From assembly GCA_023078685.1 (NCBI GenBank), contig JALGAS010000007.1, forward strand, positions 2,666,001 to 2,730,000: a DNA stretch of 64,000 nucleotides, in the 5' to 3' direction. The translations under genes were made by a program, and so were the position numbers. Each line of letters begins with the position of its first letter. The first letter of the stretch is position 1. The notes below the pieces were generated by a model, which was given only the letters and a program-made list of their open reading frames with translations, ran no database searches and was not told the origin of the DNA. This DNA comes from Neopestalotiopsis rosae. Its lineage: Eukaryota > Ascomycota > Sordariomycetes > Amphisphaeriales > Sporocadaceae. Below are positions 12,063-24,651 of this stretch, piece by piece.

Positions 12063-13168
12063 ATGGCAACCAAGGCGTCCATTCCGCGATTTCTCCTGCC
12101 ACAGTACGGCGCAATATGGAGAACTACTGCTCGAACAGCACCTTTTTCCAGACCAGCCAGCCTTGAGCTCGGCCAGGTGCTGGTTCGCTACGCATCCAAG
12201 ACGGCAGCCACACCAAAAACCACTGCTGCCAAAGCTACCACGACAGCTTCCAAAACCGCCGCGGCCAAAAAGGTCGAGGCTCCCAAAGCCGTCTCTACCA
12301 AAGCGGCCGCTTCCAAGGTGTCGTCTGTAAAGGCCACTGCATCGAAACCTACCGCCGCTGCCGCCTCCAAGTCGGCCAAAGCACCAGCTGCAAAGGCAAG
12401 CACGGCCAAGGCGGCATCATCGCCCAAGCTCACAAGCACCCCAGACCCCGCCGCTCCGAGGAAAGCCGTGACGCCCGACCCTTCGAAACCAATCGTCCTC
12501 GAGAAGCCAGAGAGATTCAATCCTCCATCGCACGGCGCCCGGCTGCCGCGATCGATGCCAAAGCACTATGGCGGCGCCCCGACGTATGAGGAGATACAGG
12601 CACAGAAGACCAAGGAATACCCCGGCCTCCCTCCGCCGCCAAACACATGGTCGCACTGGTTCATCAACAACCGACACATTCACATGTTCATCACTCTGGT
12701 ATGAGAGAGAATAAAGGTACAATATATTCATATCAGAAAGCTAATAGCTCTTAACAGGGAACTCTGGTCTCGCTGGCAGCCTACACATTCGCGGCAAAGT
12801 TCAACGCCACATCCCCGTACGCGGACATGATCCCGCCCATCTCGGAATTCCCGTCGCACCCCATCGACTACATCGGGACCTGCTTCCACGTCCTCCGGCT
12901 GCACGAGGAGCACATCTCGGCCGTGACGGCCGAGAAGCGTCGCCGCAAGGTCGAGGACGTCGCCAAGCGCAACGAGTACCGCAAGGCCCACGGCCTCGAG
13001 TCCGCGCAGGGCATCGAGAGCTGGACCGCGCCGGCAAAGGAGGCAGCGGCGCCCCTTGTTGCCGCTGCCGAGACCGAGACTCCGTCGACTGCTGTCACCG
13101 AACAAGCACAGGCTACTCCCGAGGGCTCCGAGGATGGAAAGCGAAAGAAGTTCCTGGGTATTTTCTAG
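12063..13168 (+). CDS. putative mitochondrial membrane protein
   Basis: Two exons (12063-12698, 12758-13168; 59-nt intron) encode 348 residues. The first 40 residues are basic, Arg-containing and nearly free of acidic residues up to RYASK, like a mitochondrial presequence. Residues about 43-125 are an Ala/Lys/Thr/Ser-rich, histone H1-like low-complexity linker. A conserved-looking block follows: EYPGLPPPPNTWSHWF then INNRHIHMFITLGTLVSLAA, the latter a probable membrane helix at the exon junction. Next come a Pro/His segment and a basic amphipathic helix (AEKRRRKVEDVAKRNEY). I recognise the block as shared among filamentous fungi but cannot assign a function. Divergence from CYC1 fits a mitochondrial role; that is inference. 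Confidence 0.75.
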
Positions 13169-13483
13169 GGTGCTGTCTTTCTTTTTCTCGATCGGATTGA
13201 GAGATCACTTTCAATTATTTGATCAAAAATACGTGCTTGGCCACGAAGAAAGCAGCGGCTTATTCCTGGACAACTCGCTATTCCCCAGAACGGATACTTA
13301 TACTTTATTCTTTGACGACATGAAACTTCTCTTTCTGCAGGCGTATCTTGAATCGTGAAAGAGAAAGATTAATAAACCATATTGCATGACATTCATGGTC
13401 AATAAATTCATCCGGAATCGCTTATGGCACAATGACATGACAATTAGGGGTATCATTTTTTTTGTTATGGTTCAACAGCAGAT
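13169..13483. other. convergent 3' flanks
   Basis: Short intergenic region between convergent genes, AT-rich, with no gene seen. Confidence 0.4.
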
Positions 13484-14714
13484 CTAGCCCAGATCTACTC
13501 CCTCGAGGCCATCTAATACCTCGTCGGCCACGCCGCCCTTTTCCAGAACCTTTGCCACCATGGCGCTGATCACAGCCGGCTTGATGCCGCCTCTGGGCGC
13601 CTTCCACACACCGGCCACATCTGCCGTCTCGGCCTGCCGGGCATCCGGGTTCTTCTGTGCCGTGCCGCTGCTGCTTTGACCCCACGCCGACGCGTTGACC
13701 GAGTTGGGCACGCCGGGCGGCGTCAGCCTCGAGGGCGGATCAATCATGCGGACCGACAGCAGGCGCAGCTTCCGGCTCTTATTGCTGTCCACATCCATCT
13801 CGCCGCCCTTCTTGTCCTGCTCCTGCACCTGTCCCTCGCCCACCGATACGGCCAGCGCGCAGTCGGCCACGGCCAGCTCCTCCTTGGACGGGTCGAATAT
13901 GATGTTGTCGCCGACGACCATGACCAGTAGCGTAATGGGTGGCATTGAGGTGGATCTGCTGTCGCTACCGCTGCGCGGGTAAATGAACTTTGAGGCGTCC
14001 CAGTCGTCGTCGAACATGGGATCCTCGTCGGCCTCGGACTTGAGTCTGGGCAGGCGCGTCGAGAGAATGGCGAGGTGTGTGGTTAGACTGAGAAGGGGGA
14101 GCGGGTAGGATAGAGGTGGTGAGATGAGGATGACCTGTCAAACATCGCCGTAAATTAGTATACATGAAAATTGCAATTGAACCAGCACAATACTTGGGAA
14201 AGCCGCAAGTGAAGTTTGGGAAACTGACATCAAGGTACATCTTCCAGTGAAACCGGCGGTTGATCCATAACCGCCTCGTGAACTCTCCGTCGGCCAGGAG
14301 GGCCTCGCTGAGCATGGTCGACAGGAAGACGGTAGGACTGTCGTCGTCCCTGTATCCCGGGACCTCGACGCTGACCTCTACCCAGTCCTTGGAGCCCTTG
14401 ACTGTGATTTTGTTGCTATCGTCCTCATCCTTCTTATTACCGCTACCGTCCCGAAGATTACCGTTGGCGTCCTCGTACGGCGAGATGCGGGTCCGCTCGA
14501 CCTCGGCCTTTACGCCGACAATAGCCTCTGTGCCGTCGGCGAAACAGATGCGCGCGGAGCCGTTGGTTCCCGGGAGGATGCCCGTCTCGGCCGTCAGCGG
14601 GCGGAACTGCGACGCCGTGCGGCCGTCTGGCCGTATCGGCGGGTGCAGGCTGAGGGTGCTGTGGAGGTAGGCGAGCTCGGCGGGCGAGAGGAGGAGATGC
14701 TGAGTTGTCGCCAT
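13484..14714 (-). CDS. RRP42: exosome complex subunit RRP42 (RNase PH fold)
   Basis: Two exons (14229-14714, 13484-14134; 94-nt intron) encode 378 residues. The start LSPAELAYLHSTLSLHPP then IRPDGRTASQFRPL is the RNase PH-type entry seen in Rrp42. It is followed by GSARICFADGTEAIVGVKAEVE and, after an acidic insert, by VEVSVEVPGY. The second exon has SMPPITLLVMVVGDNIIFDPS then KEELAVADCALAVSV, the typical second half. Rrp42 is a structural subunit of the nine-member RNA exosome ring, which guides RNA to Rrp44 and Rrp6 in nucleus and cytoplasm. The C-terminus (from about residue 300) is extended and low-complexity. The gene converges on the mitochondrial-type gene. Confidence 0.88.
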
Positions 14715-16058
14715 TGTTCATGTGAAGCGTGTAGAACGCTGGTCGATTCCTCTGGGCCTCGATTGGTTCTTATTCCCTCTTTTGTTTTCTCTGGATATTG
14801 TGCTGCTTCAAGCTGCAATTGTGTTCCTGTTGCTCTGAAATTTTGCTGCAGAAACTTTTCGTTTTCTAGACAAAGCAAAGGAATCGGTTTGAAGCCTTTG
14901 CTTGGTCGCTCTAATTTCTTGAAACAAATTTTGGGCTCAAACTATTGCCCCAAGAAAAAAAAAGTTGACCCAAGAATGGTTTCAATGACGATCGCGAGGC
15001 TGAAGTGGGATATTTTTTGTGAGCTTGTCTGGAACTTCTCCTGCAAGTCGCTGATTGGGTTGGAGCTGGCTGCTCTCAAGTTTAGCGTCTGCAGATTCAT
15101 AGTGGGGTAGGTCAGGTAAATAGAAATGGAATTCCGCAGGTGCTGAAGCCGGGGCCGGTCTCGGGTGGGGTCAGGCCGCCGCCATGGGTGGGAACCGTTT
15201 ATAGTCGAGCAATATTGTGTATGGAGTAGCAGGTATTGGTATTCCCCCGAAATCCTAGCAAAGTCTCCGAGGTCGAATCCTTTCAAATTGTTCATGGTAT
15301 TTCAGCAATCCTTGGAAACTCTAGCTGTTGCAGTCTTGACGGATCAGATAAGGACAGAAAATGAAGGATTGACGGACGGCATCAGATGCATGTGGTGTTA
15401 TGGTTTTAATCGACCCTTGTGCTGCACACTGGTCCATCATCGTACTACAGAAACTTAGCATTAATCCAGTCTCAGGTAGAGTTCGTCGATATACTTTCGT
15501 CAATTGGCGATATTGGAAAGGACATTGTATTTGCATCAATCAAAAAAGGACGCTAGAGCGAAAGTTGATAATTCATGAAGCACAGCCGCCATGAGATCCC
15601 ATCCTTATCGCGGACACATTTGCAGCTGAATCGGTTAGGCATTAGACCGGCCGCCACCGCTTCAATAACCGTCATTTTACTACAACAACTACAATTACTC
15701 GAGAGATCCTAAATGAGCTTCAACATGAACGAAGGATCAATCATAAAAGTCTCCGGAGTTTCTCGCAACACAAAGAATGATTTGTAAGTCATTTCAGCTC
15801 CATTGACATGGCCAACGAGCGAGACATGGAATATAAAGTATGCCTTCAAAAGCACAACACCATGGAAGCGATTTCTCACGATATCCTCCAACAAGTCTCC
15901 AAACGCTTTTGACTTCCATGATTTTCTATTCCCTGAGCCTCTAGACACATATTTCCTTTTCGCACATATTTCCTGGCCGTCAAATTTTGCAAAGTACTTG
16001 ATACCAAGCTTCTTTATCCCAATCGTTATACAGCCCACCAAAGTCCTCATCAACAACC
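14715..16058. other. intergenic region upstream of dehydrogenase
   Basis: About 1.3 kb between divergent genes. A 121-codon minus-strand frame (15709-16074) overlaps the dehydrogenase start; it has no recognisable domain and looks like chance in AT-rich promoter DNA. No gene is supported. Confidence 0.4.
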
Positions 16059-17359
16059 ATGTTATATCAAACATATATGAAGTTCTTCCCCATCCCTCTC
16101 CCGCCCGCCGACACCTTTGCCGGGCAGAGGGCCGTAGTAACAGGCGGGACGGGCGGCCTGGGCCTCGCCGCGGCGGCGCACCTCATCAACCTCGGCGCCA
16201 CCGAGGTGGTCATCACCGGCCGCAGCGCCGCGCGCGCACAGCAGGCCCTGGACGAGCTCGAGGCGCTGACGGGCGGCAAGAGCAGAGGCCGGGCGCGTGC
16301 GCTCGAGCTCGACATGGAGAGCTACGCCGGTATAGTCGAATTTGTGGGCAAAGTCAAGGACATTGGAAAGGAAGAGGCTGGTGGTGTTGATGTTGTCATA
16401 CTCAATGCCGGCATGATTGGGTTGGAGCCGAGAGTCACGGCCGAGGGTTGGTAAGGAGGCGCCCATTTCTTCTTTCTTTCATTTCGGTCATTCTTATTGC
16501 CTCTTGTCCCTTTCCGATAGTGCCCCCTTTCCCTGCCCCGCATGTGCTGATATCACTGTCTTTCTGCTACAGGGATCAAAACATTCAGGTGAATACAATA
16601 TCAACCATTCTCCTCGCAACCCTTCTCTTGCCATACCTCAAAGCTCAGCGCTTCCGGAGGTCTTCACCAGCACACCTCACCCTTGTGGGTTCGGGGCGCT
16701 TTGCTGATCCCAACATTCTCAATTGGGCGTCCTGGCATGATGAGGGCATTCTCACACACCTCAGCAAGCCAGAGAACTGGCCTGGCGGCAATGCCATGTA
16801 CGGCGTTACAAAGTTGCTGTTGCAGTATGGGTTCCGAGAGCTCTCTGAGCTGGCTAAAGGGCCTGACGGACGGTCAGTTGCGCCATCCTTGTACACGGAG
16901 TTTTGGCAAGGTTTCGCTGACAGAAAAATAATGGATTGTAGGCCAGAAGTCATTATGAACACCGTTTGTCCCGGAGCCGTCAAGACAGATCTATCCAGAG
17001 GCTTTCGCGAAAATGGTGTAGCCTTCAAGGTTGCTGTCAAGGTATACCACGCCATGTTTGCCAAGTCTTCAGAGAACGGCGCCAGGGCGTACGTAGCCGC
17101 CGTAACAACGAGAGAGGAGGAACATGGTAAGATGGTGCAGTTCTATATGAGCGACGCTCAGCTCGCGGCGTAAGTCAATGTCCTCGGCCGTACTCCCAAG
17201 ACTAGAATTCTGTTACTGACCTAGTCTTCACTGAACAGCCGAGAAGCCAATGTTCTCACATCGGAAGCAGGACGTAGAACGCAGGGTTGGTTGTGGAATG
17301 AGATTTGCGATGAGATGATCAAGAAAGTGCCAGAGACCAGACAAATTCTCAAGGTATAG
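16059..17359 (+). CDS. short-chain dehydrogenase/reductase
   Basis: Three exons (16059-16450, 16573-17169, 17239-17359) encode 369 residues. The Rossmann cofactor motif TGGTGGLG (TGxxxGxG) is at about residues 29-36, NAGM at about 120, and the catalytic YxxxK as AMYGVTKLL. PGAVKTDL follows in the usual place after the active site. The last exon supplies a C-terminal helix rich in acidic and basic residues. The ITGRS segment after strand 2 is compatible with NADP(H) preference, which is inference. It resembles the retinol dehydrogenase/protochlorophyllide reductase-like SDRs of fungi, often of unknown substrate. Introns are 122 and 69 nt. Met at 16077 is an alternative start. The gene converges with ATE1, 220 bp apart. 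Confidence 0.87.
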
Positions 17360-17579
17360 ATCGGTTGTTAATATTGGGGGCCCATATATAGAAAGATTTG
17401 TAAGATACACTCTATATGATTTCACTTGACCTGTTCGATCTTGTTGAGAGCCCACTCAGATCTAGAATCATCATTTCTAACCTCGCGACAAATAAAGCGA
17501 GGTTTGGCGCAATCGCCATCCTATATTCCTCGCTTGTTCCCGGTCGGCCGACTGATCTCGGTGCTAACGACTAGGAGCT

Positions 17580-19589
17580 TCATGCGCCTCGGCGTCGAAA
17601 GTCCAGTGCCCATTGCAAAAGAAGTTCTGGACCTGTGGCAGCTACCATGTCGGCAACCATACCTTTTGGCGATTTCGCGTCAGTGATATCCTCATCGTCC
17701 CATTGGAACAGATCGCCCGCAGACAAGACTCCATTATTGAGTCGTACCGGAATAAGATCAAGTGGAGCCTGTCGCAGGATATCTATGGAAGCCAGACCGG
17801 GCATGTTGCTTTGAAGAAGTGATATGTTATTTTCTTCATCATCATCCTCATCGTCATCCTCATCGTCATCCTCATCGTTATCCGCATCTTCTACGTCTTC
17901 GTCTTCGTCTTCGCCATCCTCACCCTCTGGAGCAACAGAATCTTCAATGACCACGGATTGATCCTCGGCCTCTGAGATGGGCTCAACAGGAGGTTTGAGT
18001 GATTCATCTTCTGATGACAGGTGAAGGTAGCCCTTTGCATCGAAGAGCTTCAAAGCTTCACTATCGAGCGGTCGCCAAACATATCGCTCCGGATCCAGCA
18101 CTAATTGTGGCTTGAAGTCGATCTTGTACCTCATTTTCGGGCAGGTATGGATGTAGAATCCAGAGTACCAGTAGCGATACCCCTTTTCTGCAGCCAGTGC
18201 AATCTCGTGTAAAGCTCCAAGTTTGCCCGGTTGATATTTGTGTATCGACTCATGGTAGAGGAAGTATTTTGCACTCACGCATTCTGGTAGCAGGTCCAAA
18301 ACGCCGATCGCAACCAGTTTTCCATCAAGGCGATAGCACTGGTGGAACGAACCGAGCTGCCTCTCTTTGCCGTCTTCTGGCCGCAAAATCTCGCTTCGTA
18401 AAGGCGAGTCACAGAGAAAGCGCTTAAAGCCGTCGCGTGAGATATCCGACGCGCCTTCCTGATGCACAATGCGCTGGTAATTTTCAAATACTGCGTACTT
18501 TTCCTCAGTGAAGACGTCTGGCTCCAATGTGACCTCGAAAGTATGGGCTGGTTGCGGTGGAGTCTGCAGACGGTGAGTCTCTGCCTCGTGAACGCGCTCT
18601 ACCAAGTCAAACTCCTGCTTCCGTCTTCTAGACTCTTCGTGGGACTTTGGGTACAGACGATCAGCCTGCTTGATGTATTCGTCACCCAGAACAAACTTGT
18701 TGAAACGGTTGACGGCTGCTCGCTGATCCTTTGAAACGTGAACCTGTGATGAGTCCAATCGCAGAGTATAGTGAGGACAGCAGGAATCGCGTTGATTAGG
18801 CCGGTAAAGCAAACGACCTGAGCGCCTCCAGCATCTATCAATCAAAGACTGGTAGAAGGCAGGGGTCATAGAGGTTGCTCGTACGTAGAATGAATGACCT
18901 AGATCCAAGGCAAAATTAGACCCCAAACTCGCCAAAGATGGAGGATAGAAGACAGTAACGTGATCATCACCAACACCACCGCCAGACTCCAATCCGATGG
19001 CTCTAGCGGCACAACGTGATACGCAGTCCTTTTTTCAAGGCAAGGTGCTTTTATGCCCACAAATCGTTCTACATTCCCTGGGGCACACAGTGTTACACAC
19101 GTTTCTGAGACTGACCGGTCTGAGGAGAGCGTCGGCGGCAGTATCCGCAAGTGGACGAAGATGTGTAGCCTGCAAGCGACTGGTTAGGGAGGAAGGTTTA
19201 AAAAGTATCTGGCGGGTTTGCCAGTCAAAGTGGCGAGAAGCATTGCGTCGTCGTGAAGGGGGCCAAAGCAGGTAGTATGAAGGTTCGTGAAGTTGTGTAA
19301 GTCATCATCAAATGGGTGTACAGGGTAGTATCCAGACGACGCCAGCGATTCGGTAAAGGTTGCCGCAGGCTACTGCAGGCGACCAGTTCCCCATAAAAGT
19401 ACATGCAAGTGCGAGCAGCCAACAGCGATCACTAGATGCCGCACGGGTTCGGACGGTTGGGTGAGGTTGTGTGTGAGTGTTTGATGGGAACCCGGGGACT
19501 TTGGGGTGACGGCATGCGGTTTACTCACCGATTGGTGTAAGGTATGAAAATGCATCTTCAGGGGTGGTCTGCATGCCAGTTGTAGCCAT
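17580..19589 (-). CDS. ATE1: arginyl-tRNA--protein transferase
   Basis: Three exons (19529-19589, 19116-19169, 17580-18898) encode 477 residues. The small exons rebuild the conserved N-terminus ending PIG-YTSSSTCGYCRRR, whose CGYC cysteines are typical of ATE1. The main exon has ATSMTPAFYQSL then DRCWRRSGRLLYRPNQ, DSCCPHYTLRL and LAAEKGYRYWYSGFYIH. The enzyme moves Arg from Arg-tRNA to N-terminal Asp, Glu or oxidised Cys, creating N-degrons. A Glu/Asp-rich low-complexity stretch (about residues 375-405) splits off a C-terminal tail. Introns are long for this genome (359 and 217 nt). The main frame stays open upstream into intron 2 to a Met at 18992, so an isoform lacking CGYC is possible. It is divergent from a long gene-poor block. 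Confidence 0.92.
17838..17884 (-). repeat. 12-nt coding repeat in ATE1 acidic tract
   Basis: The unit cctcatcgtcat recurs about three times with flanking degenerate copies. It encodes alternating Asp and Glu on the minus strand and is a likely site of length polymorphism. Confidence 0.65.
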
Positions 19590-22500
19590 GATGCTTGTGC
19601 AAAAATTGTCGTCTTTTTTTTTCTTGTCAAAATTGCCCGTTCTTCTTTTGTTAATGGTAAACGTTTCGGGTCCGGGCGCTTAGGTATATCCCGTAATAGC
19701 CTTGCCAGTGTTGTTCAATACTCTTTTCCTTACAGAGATTACCGTAGAGTTCATAAGAGATGTTGGGGGGTTCCGTGAGCCTGAAGTCAGAGGACGCCAC
19801 TTTGTTGTGGATGGCGTTCGTCAGCAAGCCTCTCACACATGAGCATGGGAAGTCAAAAGGCTCTAGGATTCAGCTAGTGGAGAAGACTGCTCACGCGCTG
19901 CTTATTGACAGGATGGTGATGTGGAATAACGCAGAAATTCAGTGTGTAGGCGGCAGGTAGGTTGTCGGGCGACAAGAGAGTCGTTCCGATGGGACGCCGT
20001 GTGGATAGGACGAGAATGGTTAGATCAGCATGGCGAGTGAGGTCCAATATACAAGTAGCGGAAGCGATGGGTAGTATGTAGATAGGTCGGGAGATAGTGA
20101 TGTTGGAAACGAGGGGTTGATTGACACAGGGCGGCCGTTGGACTCAGCGACGATTGGGCAGGGCCGGAGCAGGAAACGACAGATGCCAACCCTGATGATT
20201 TAGCAGCTCGATGTCGCCTGCCAATGGGTTCGTCTGGTTCTTTGTAGGCTTCGGAAACTGGTGCAGTGGGTTGAAACCGTCTGGCTTGCCCGCTTGTTCA
20301 GTTCAGGCGCTGATTAAGGCCGGCCGTTGTTGAATGCTCCGTGGACGTGGGGTCGGGCGAAGCAAAAAGCAAAAAAAAAAATGGAGGCACACACAGATAT
20401 GTCGTGAGGCCCAAGTCTGTCTTGTCTTAGTATCGGGCTCCGTCGTCTTGGAAGGAACGAGGAGGGGGCGGTCCGCTTGGGTTCGTTGTAGGTTACAGAG
20501 TACCGGTATGGATCAGGCTTGCATTGCTTGCTGGAACTAGAGTCAAAGTCCTAGATTCATCAATCCCGGACTTTGACAGAAGAGAAGTAATCGAGTGGAC
20601 TGCCGTTCACGGATTTCTCGCATGCATTATGCAGGAGTGCCGCGCCAACGACAGCCTAGACCTGATCTTAACAAAAGTATGAAGAATACTGCTTGAACGA
20701 GTGGATGGAAAGCGGTGTAACCCGAACAGGTCAATTAGACGGCGCGGTACGTAGCAAATATCATCAATTCCTGCAACCCTCGAGCCGAGCCTCCAGCCCA
20801 GCAAAAGCAGTAATAATATCGTTGAGATGGGATCTCGCATGTGGGTGATGTCATGTAGGTAGTATGGGGAAAACCACCTGCGTCGTGTACTGTAGATCGT
20901 GACCTCCTTCGCGGGGTGTTTGTTCAGCACCTCTGTCCACTATATTATCAATGTCCGTAGAAGGTCCAGGTAAGGAGGAGACTTTTGACTGTGCTATCTG
21001 ACGTAGGCAAGCAGATACCTACCAGACCCAGCTTAGGGACCTCTTATGTGCTATGCATGCCCCGCGGTTGACCCCTCCTCCTGAGCAATTGCATGATTGA
21101 ATTTCCAATACCAGGTACATAATTATATTCCCAAGTAAAAAACATTAAATCTGCAGCCCAAGACGGAGGAAATCCATTCGACGAGCCGGACGAACCACAG
21201 AGCTGCTAGATTACTTACCTACATGACCTACATGCCCCCTACATAGTTGCAATCGGCCGAGCCTGTGGATTGCAGTCATTGCCGCTTCTGCTCTTGCTAC
21301 GAGCAGTGATTAGCTGACAATGACTGTCTGCCTTCGTCATATTGCATTCTATAACGGACAAAATCGGAGGATAAACACAGTCATCCATACCGAACCCAGC
21401 TCTTCAATTGATCCCGCATGTCCCGGTGTCCCCCATCGTGGTGTGTAGGTAAGCTCCTCCATTGTTCAATATTCTCCCGACGCTTACACATACATACGTA
21501 TACACACGAGCCACGGCTTTCATGTCTCGAGCACGCCCGTCCCCCTTTAACTTTGAAAGGGCATGCTTGCATTAGACCGTGGGGGTACGCGCCAGGGTTG
21601 AGCCGGTCAACTGAGCGGCTGAAATGTGTAATTTATTAGCTGTGAGTAACATGTAGTCTGTAGTCACAGTTGCATTGTAAGCCGTCCTGTCCGCCAACAG
21701 GGGCAGCGACTTGTACGAAGACTTTGCAATGCTATAGAGGTATTCCACTGTATTCATAGATAAAGGTCGATATATTCCGACTGATTCCTTGTCCTAACTA
21801 CGTACAAGTATGCCACGAACAAAAGATTGAGCGTGCAGCACGCATCGCCAAGGCACTATCTGGACAAGAAAGTAAAAGGAGTGGAAGAGAATGTACTAGT
21901 AGTAGAAAGCACATAACTTGCATTGCAGCCATGGGTGCATGCCTACCTACCAAGCAACCTAGCTATACACCTTAAACCATGCCATATAGTCCGGCCCAAC
22001 TGGGCAATCCGAAAGGCATGGTTGTCCTACATGACTGTGGCCGAGCTGTTTGGCCGGTGATTCACACGTCCGCCTTGGGCTACATCGTCATGTGGCAGTA
22101 TTTTGAAGATGAAGTCGTCGTCGGATAGGTCTTCTGCTGGTATGAACAAACAAGCAACCATTCATACATGCATGCATAGCCACTGATGAAAGACATCGAC
22201 TCGGTGCCGACGACGGACCTTGATTAGGGGGCCCTAACGGTGAGTGGGATACATGCCCAGCCGTTTAAGTATTTGCCGTGTATAGCTAGTAAGTTAGTAG
22301 ACCATCTGTGCTCTAGTGTCTGGTCCATCTGAAGATATACAACTTGCAGAACCTGTCAAGGTATATAGCATGTTTACTCCACAAATAGATAGCTGTCTAC
22401 ATCTATGGATATGGTGAAATTGTCGAATATAATCAATGTGCGTACAACGTTGGGATGATTTTTGTCTATATGTATGGATGGATCCAGCTTGCGTGATGCA

Positions 22501-24074
22501 ATATTGTGGAGCGCAGGTACGGACCTGGACGTGATGTGATCCTTGCGATTAACCCCTCGCTCGCTACAACGAGTACTCTGGGCAACTTCTTTGACATTGC
22601 GCCCACTCCTCTCTTGATCGGCCCGCATAGTGACGCCCTGGTTTTGACCACGTATTATGAAAGTCGTTTTCGTGCTGCAAATATGTATGTGCATCAATAC
22701 ACACATTACCTGCTTGAGACTATGTAGGCCGGTCCGGTAGTGGTAGGTACATGGCATGTCATGTATGTATACTCCGCACCTACCCCGTACTCGCATACCG
22801 AGATTTGACAGTCGCGACATGGGAGGCGCGCACACGCGATGCATTTGCACCTTGTCGAGCTTGTCTGGGCCGCCTAAAATACCAAGCCGAAGCAGATGGA
22901 CCGTACGACGGTACCGCATAGCAGCAGCATACATATGGGGAACGTGGATGCTTTGAGGTCCATAACTTACGGTAGGCCAGGCCCCCAAAGCAATAAAATG
23001 TACGCATTCAGTCACAAACTTGTATCTCTCCAGGTACTGCTTCACATTAGGCAATGTACTCGAGGCTAGCGGAGTTTGCCCTGGCGCTGTCTGTCAGTAG
23101 GGTCTTGGTAGTCGTCGTTTAGTATAAAGCCCAAGTCTAGTTTCCCTGCCCTTCTGCCCCTCCATTTCCACCATGGCACGAGACATCCAAAGTACTCTGG
23201 CCCCCCAGAGCGCCCAGCTCCGACCACAAGCATCTTTTGCCCTGCTCGCTAGCAACTCTGGTCAGTCAAGAGTTGACATCTTAAGGTTTCTGAGTTCTGC
23301 TAGACCTTCTTAATTTTCTTCTCACACAAACCTCGAAACAAGAAAGGGCTTTCTGCCTCTTTTTTTGGTGTAACAGTTTGTCTTGGTTGTTGACGTGCCT
23401 TCCGCTCGGTACGGACACGCAGAGACAAAGAAAGGAAACCACTCTCGTCACTCTCGGCGTGCCCCGCAGTCAAACGAACCTCTCCCGCACCTCGACGTAG
23501 CACCCAATAATTTTTTTTCGCAAACCCAGAAAAAAAATAAAGCCCCGGAAACGCCGCGCTTGGCCTCTAAGCGGTAACCGCAAGGCGTCTTGCCTTCACC
23601 TTACACCGTGATCCTTTGTGCGCACAACCTCTCAATTGCATTCCTTGAGCACAATAACCTGTGTCCATGCGGATGCAGAAGAGCCTCAACGCTAAACCTC
23701 GCTCTTTTCTTCACCGGCGGCTGTTGGACAGCGACCGCAGCTCAAACTCTCTCCCTGCGCCGAACCAGCTGCTCCGATCATTCTTTGGCGCCGACTCTTG
23801 AGGCTTTGCCTGCCCAACGTGCCCAGAGCCTCTCTATTCAGTCACGTCGCAAGCTGGTCGCCGATTCTCACTACCATTTCGCTCTTTCGATCATGCAGCA
23901 GAATAGCCTCTGAGCCAAGTCCCTTCCTCCCAGCTACAGTCGGTTGCTGAATCGCTCGTTTCTTTGAGCGTTTCTGCCGTCGCCTTGACTCGGTTTCGTT
24001 ACCCATACATACAAGCAGAGTCACTCGGCTCGTTTACTTTTCTACTGTGCGCGCCTTGATCACTCTCCTCCAAA
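19590..24074. other. 4.5-kb gene-poor region
   Basis: Lies between the divergent ATE1 and Nudix genes. It holds many short tracts of cctac/gtagg type, a 226-codon minus-strand frame (22374-23054) without recognisable domain, and a 46-codon plus-strand frame at 23173 with a good start context. No gene is confidently supported. Long leaders, a non-coding RNA or decayed sequence are possible. Confidence 0.5.
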
Positions 24075-24651
24075 ATGGCGTCAGGATCCTCTTCTTCCAA
24101 CAGCCGCTCCATGGAGTCTCGAACTGGCCGAGATAACCAGCGTAAGTACAATATACCACATAAGCCATTGCGACACAGGGCATCCCCCGTTGAGTCATGC
24201 ACATAGCTAATCAGGAATCTCTGCAGGTTACAATTCCAAAAACGAGCGCTTGGTTGCCGGTGTCGTCCCCCTCACCGCGGACAAGAAGTACGTACTCCTC
24301 ATTCAGTCGACACGACGCAAGGGCTGGGTCTTGCCCAAGGGAGGCTGGGAAATCGATGAGGAGATCACTGAGGCTGCTTCTCGCGAAGCCTGGGAAGAGG
24401 CTGGTATCTCGATTCAGATTGACTACGATCTGGGAGAGATCACTGAGACGCGACCTCCGAAGAAGCATTCCAAGGAATCGAGCAAGTCCCTATACCACTT
24501 CTACGAAGCTACAGTTGTGAAGGAGGAAGTCGACTGGCCTGAAAAGCACAAGCGTGAACGTCAATGGTTCACCTTTACACAGGCCAAGGAGGCCCTTTCC
24601 GCTCGCCCAGAGCTGCTAGAAGCCCTCAATCGTTCAACCATGAAGCGGTAG
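24075..24651 (+). CDS. diphosphoinositol polyphosphate phosphohydrolase (Nudix)
   Basis: Two exons (24075-24141, 24227-24651; 85-nt intron) encode 163 residues. The Nudix box is intact: GGWEIDEEITEAASREAWEE then AGIS, matching GX5EX7REUXEEXGU. It is preceded by STRRKGWVLPKGG, the basic substrate loop of Aps1/DIPP enzymes. Homologues (yeast DDP1, fission yeast aps1) remove beta-phosphate from inositol pyrophosphates and cleave diadenosine polyphosphates, and act on polyphosphate. Thus it probably tunes phosphate signalling. No targeting signal is seen. The 5' leader is long and CT-rich, and the gene stands alone in nearly 11 kb of otherwise gene-poor DNA. Confidence 0.92.

Noticed and set aside
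15709..16074. 121-codon minus-strand frame before the dehydrogenase
   Set aside because: It overlaps the start of a confident gene, is AT-driven and has no recognisable domain.
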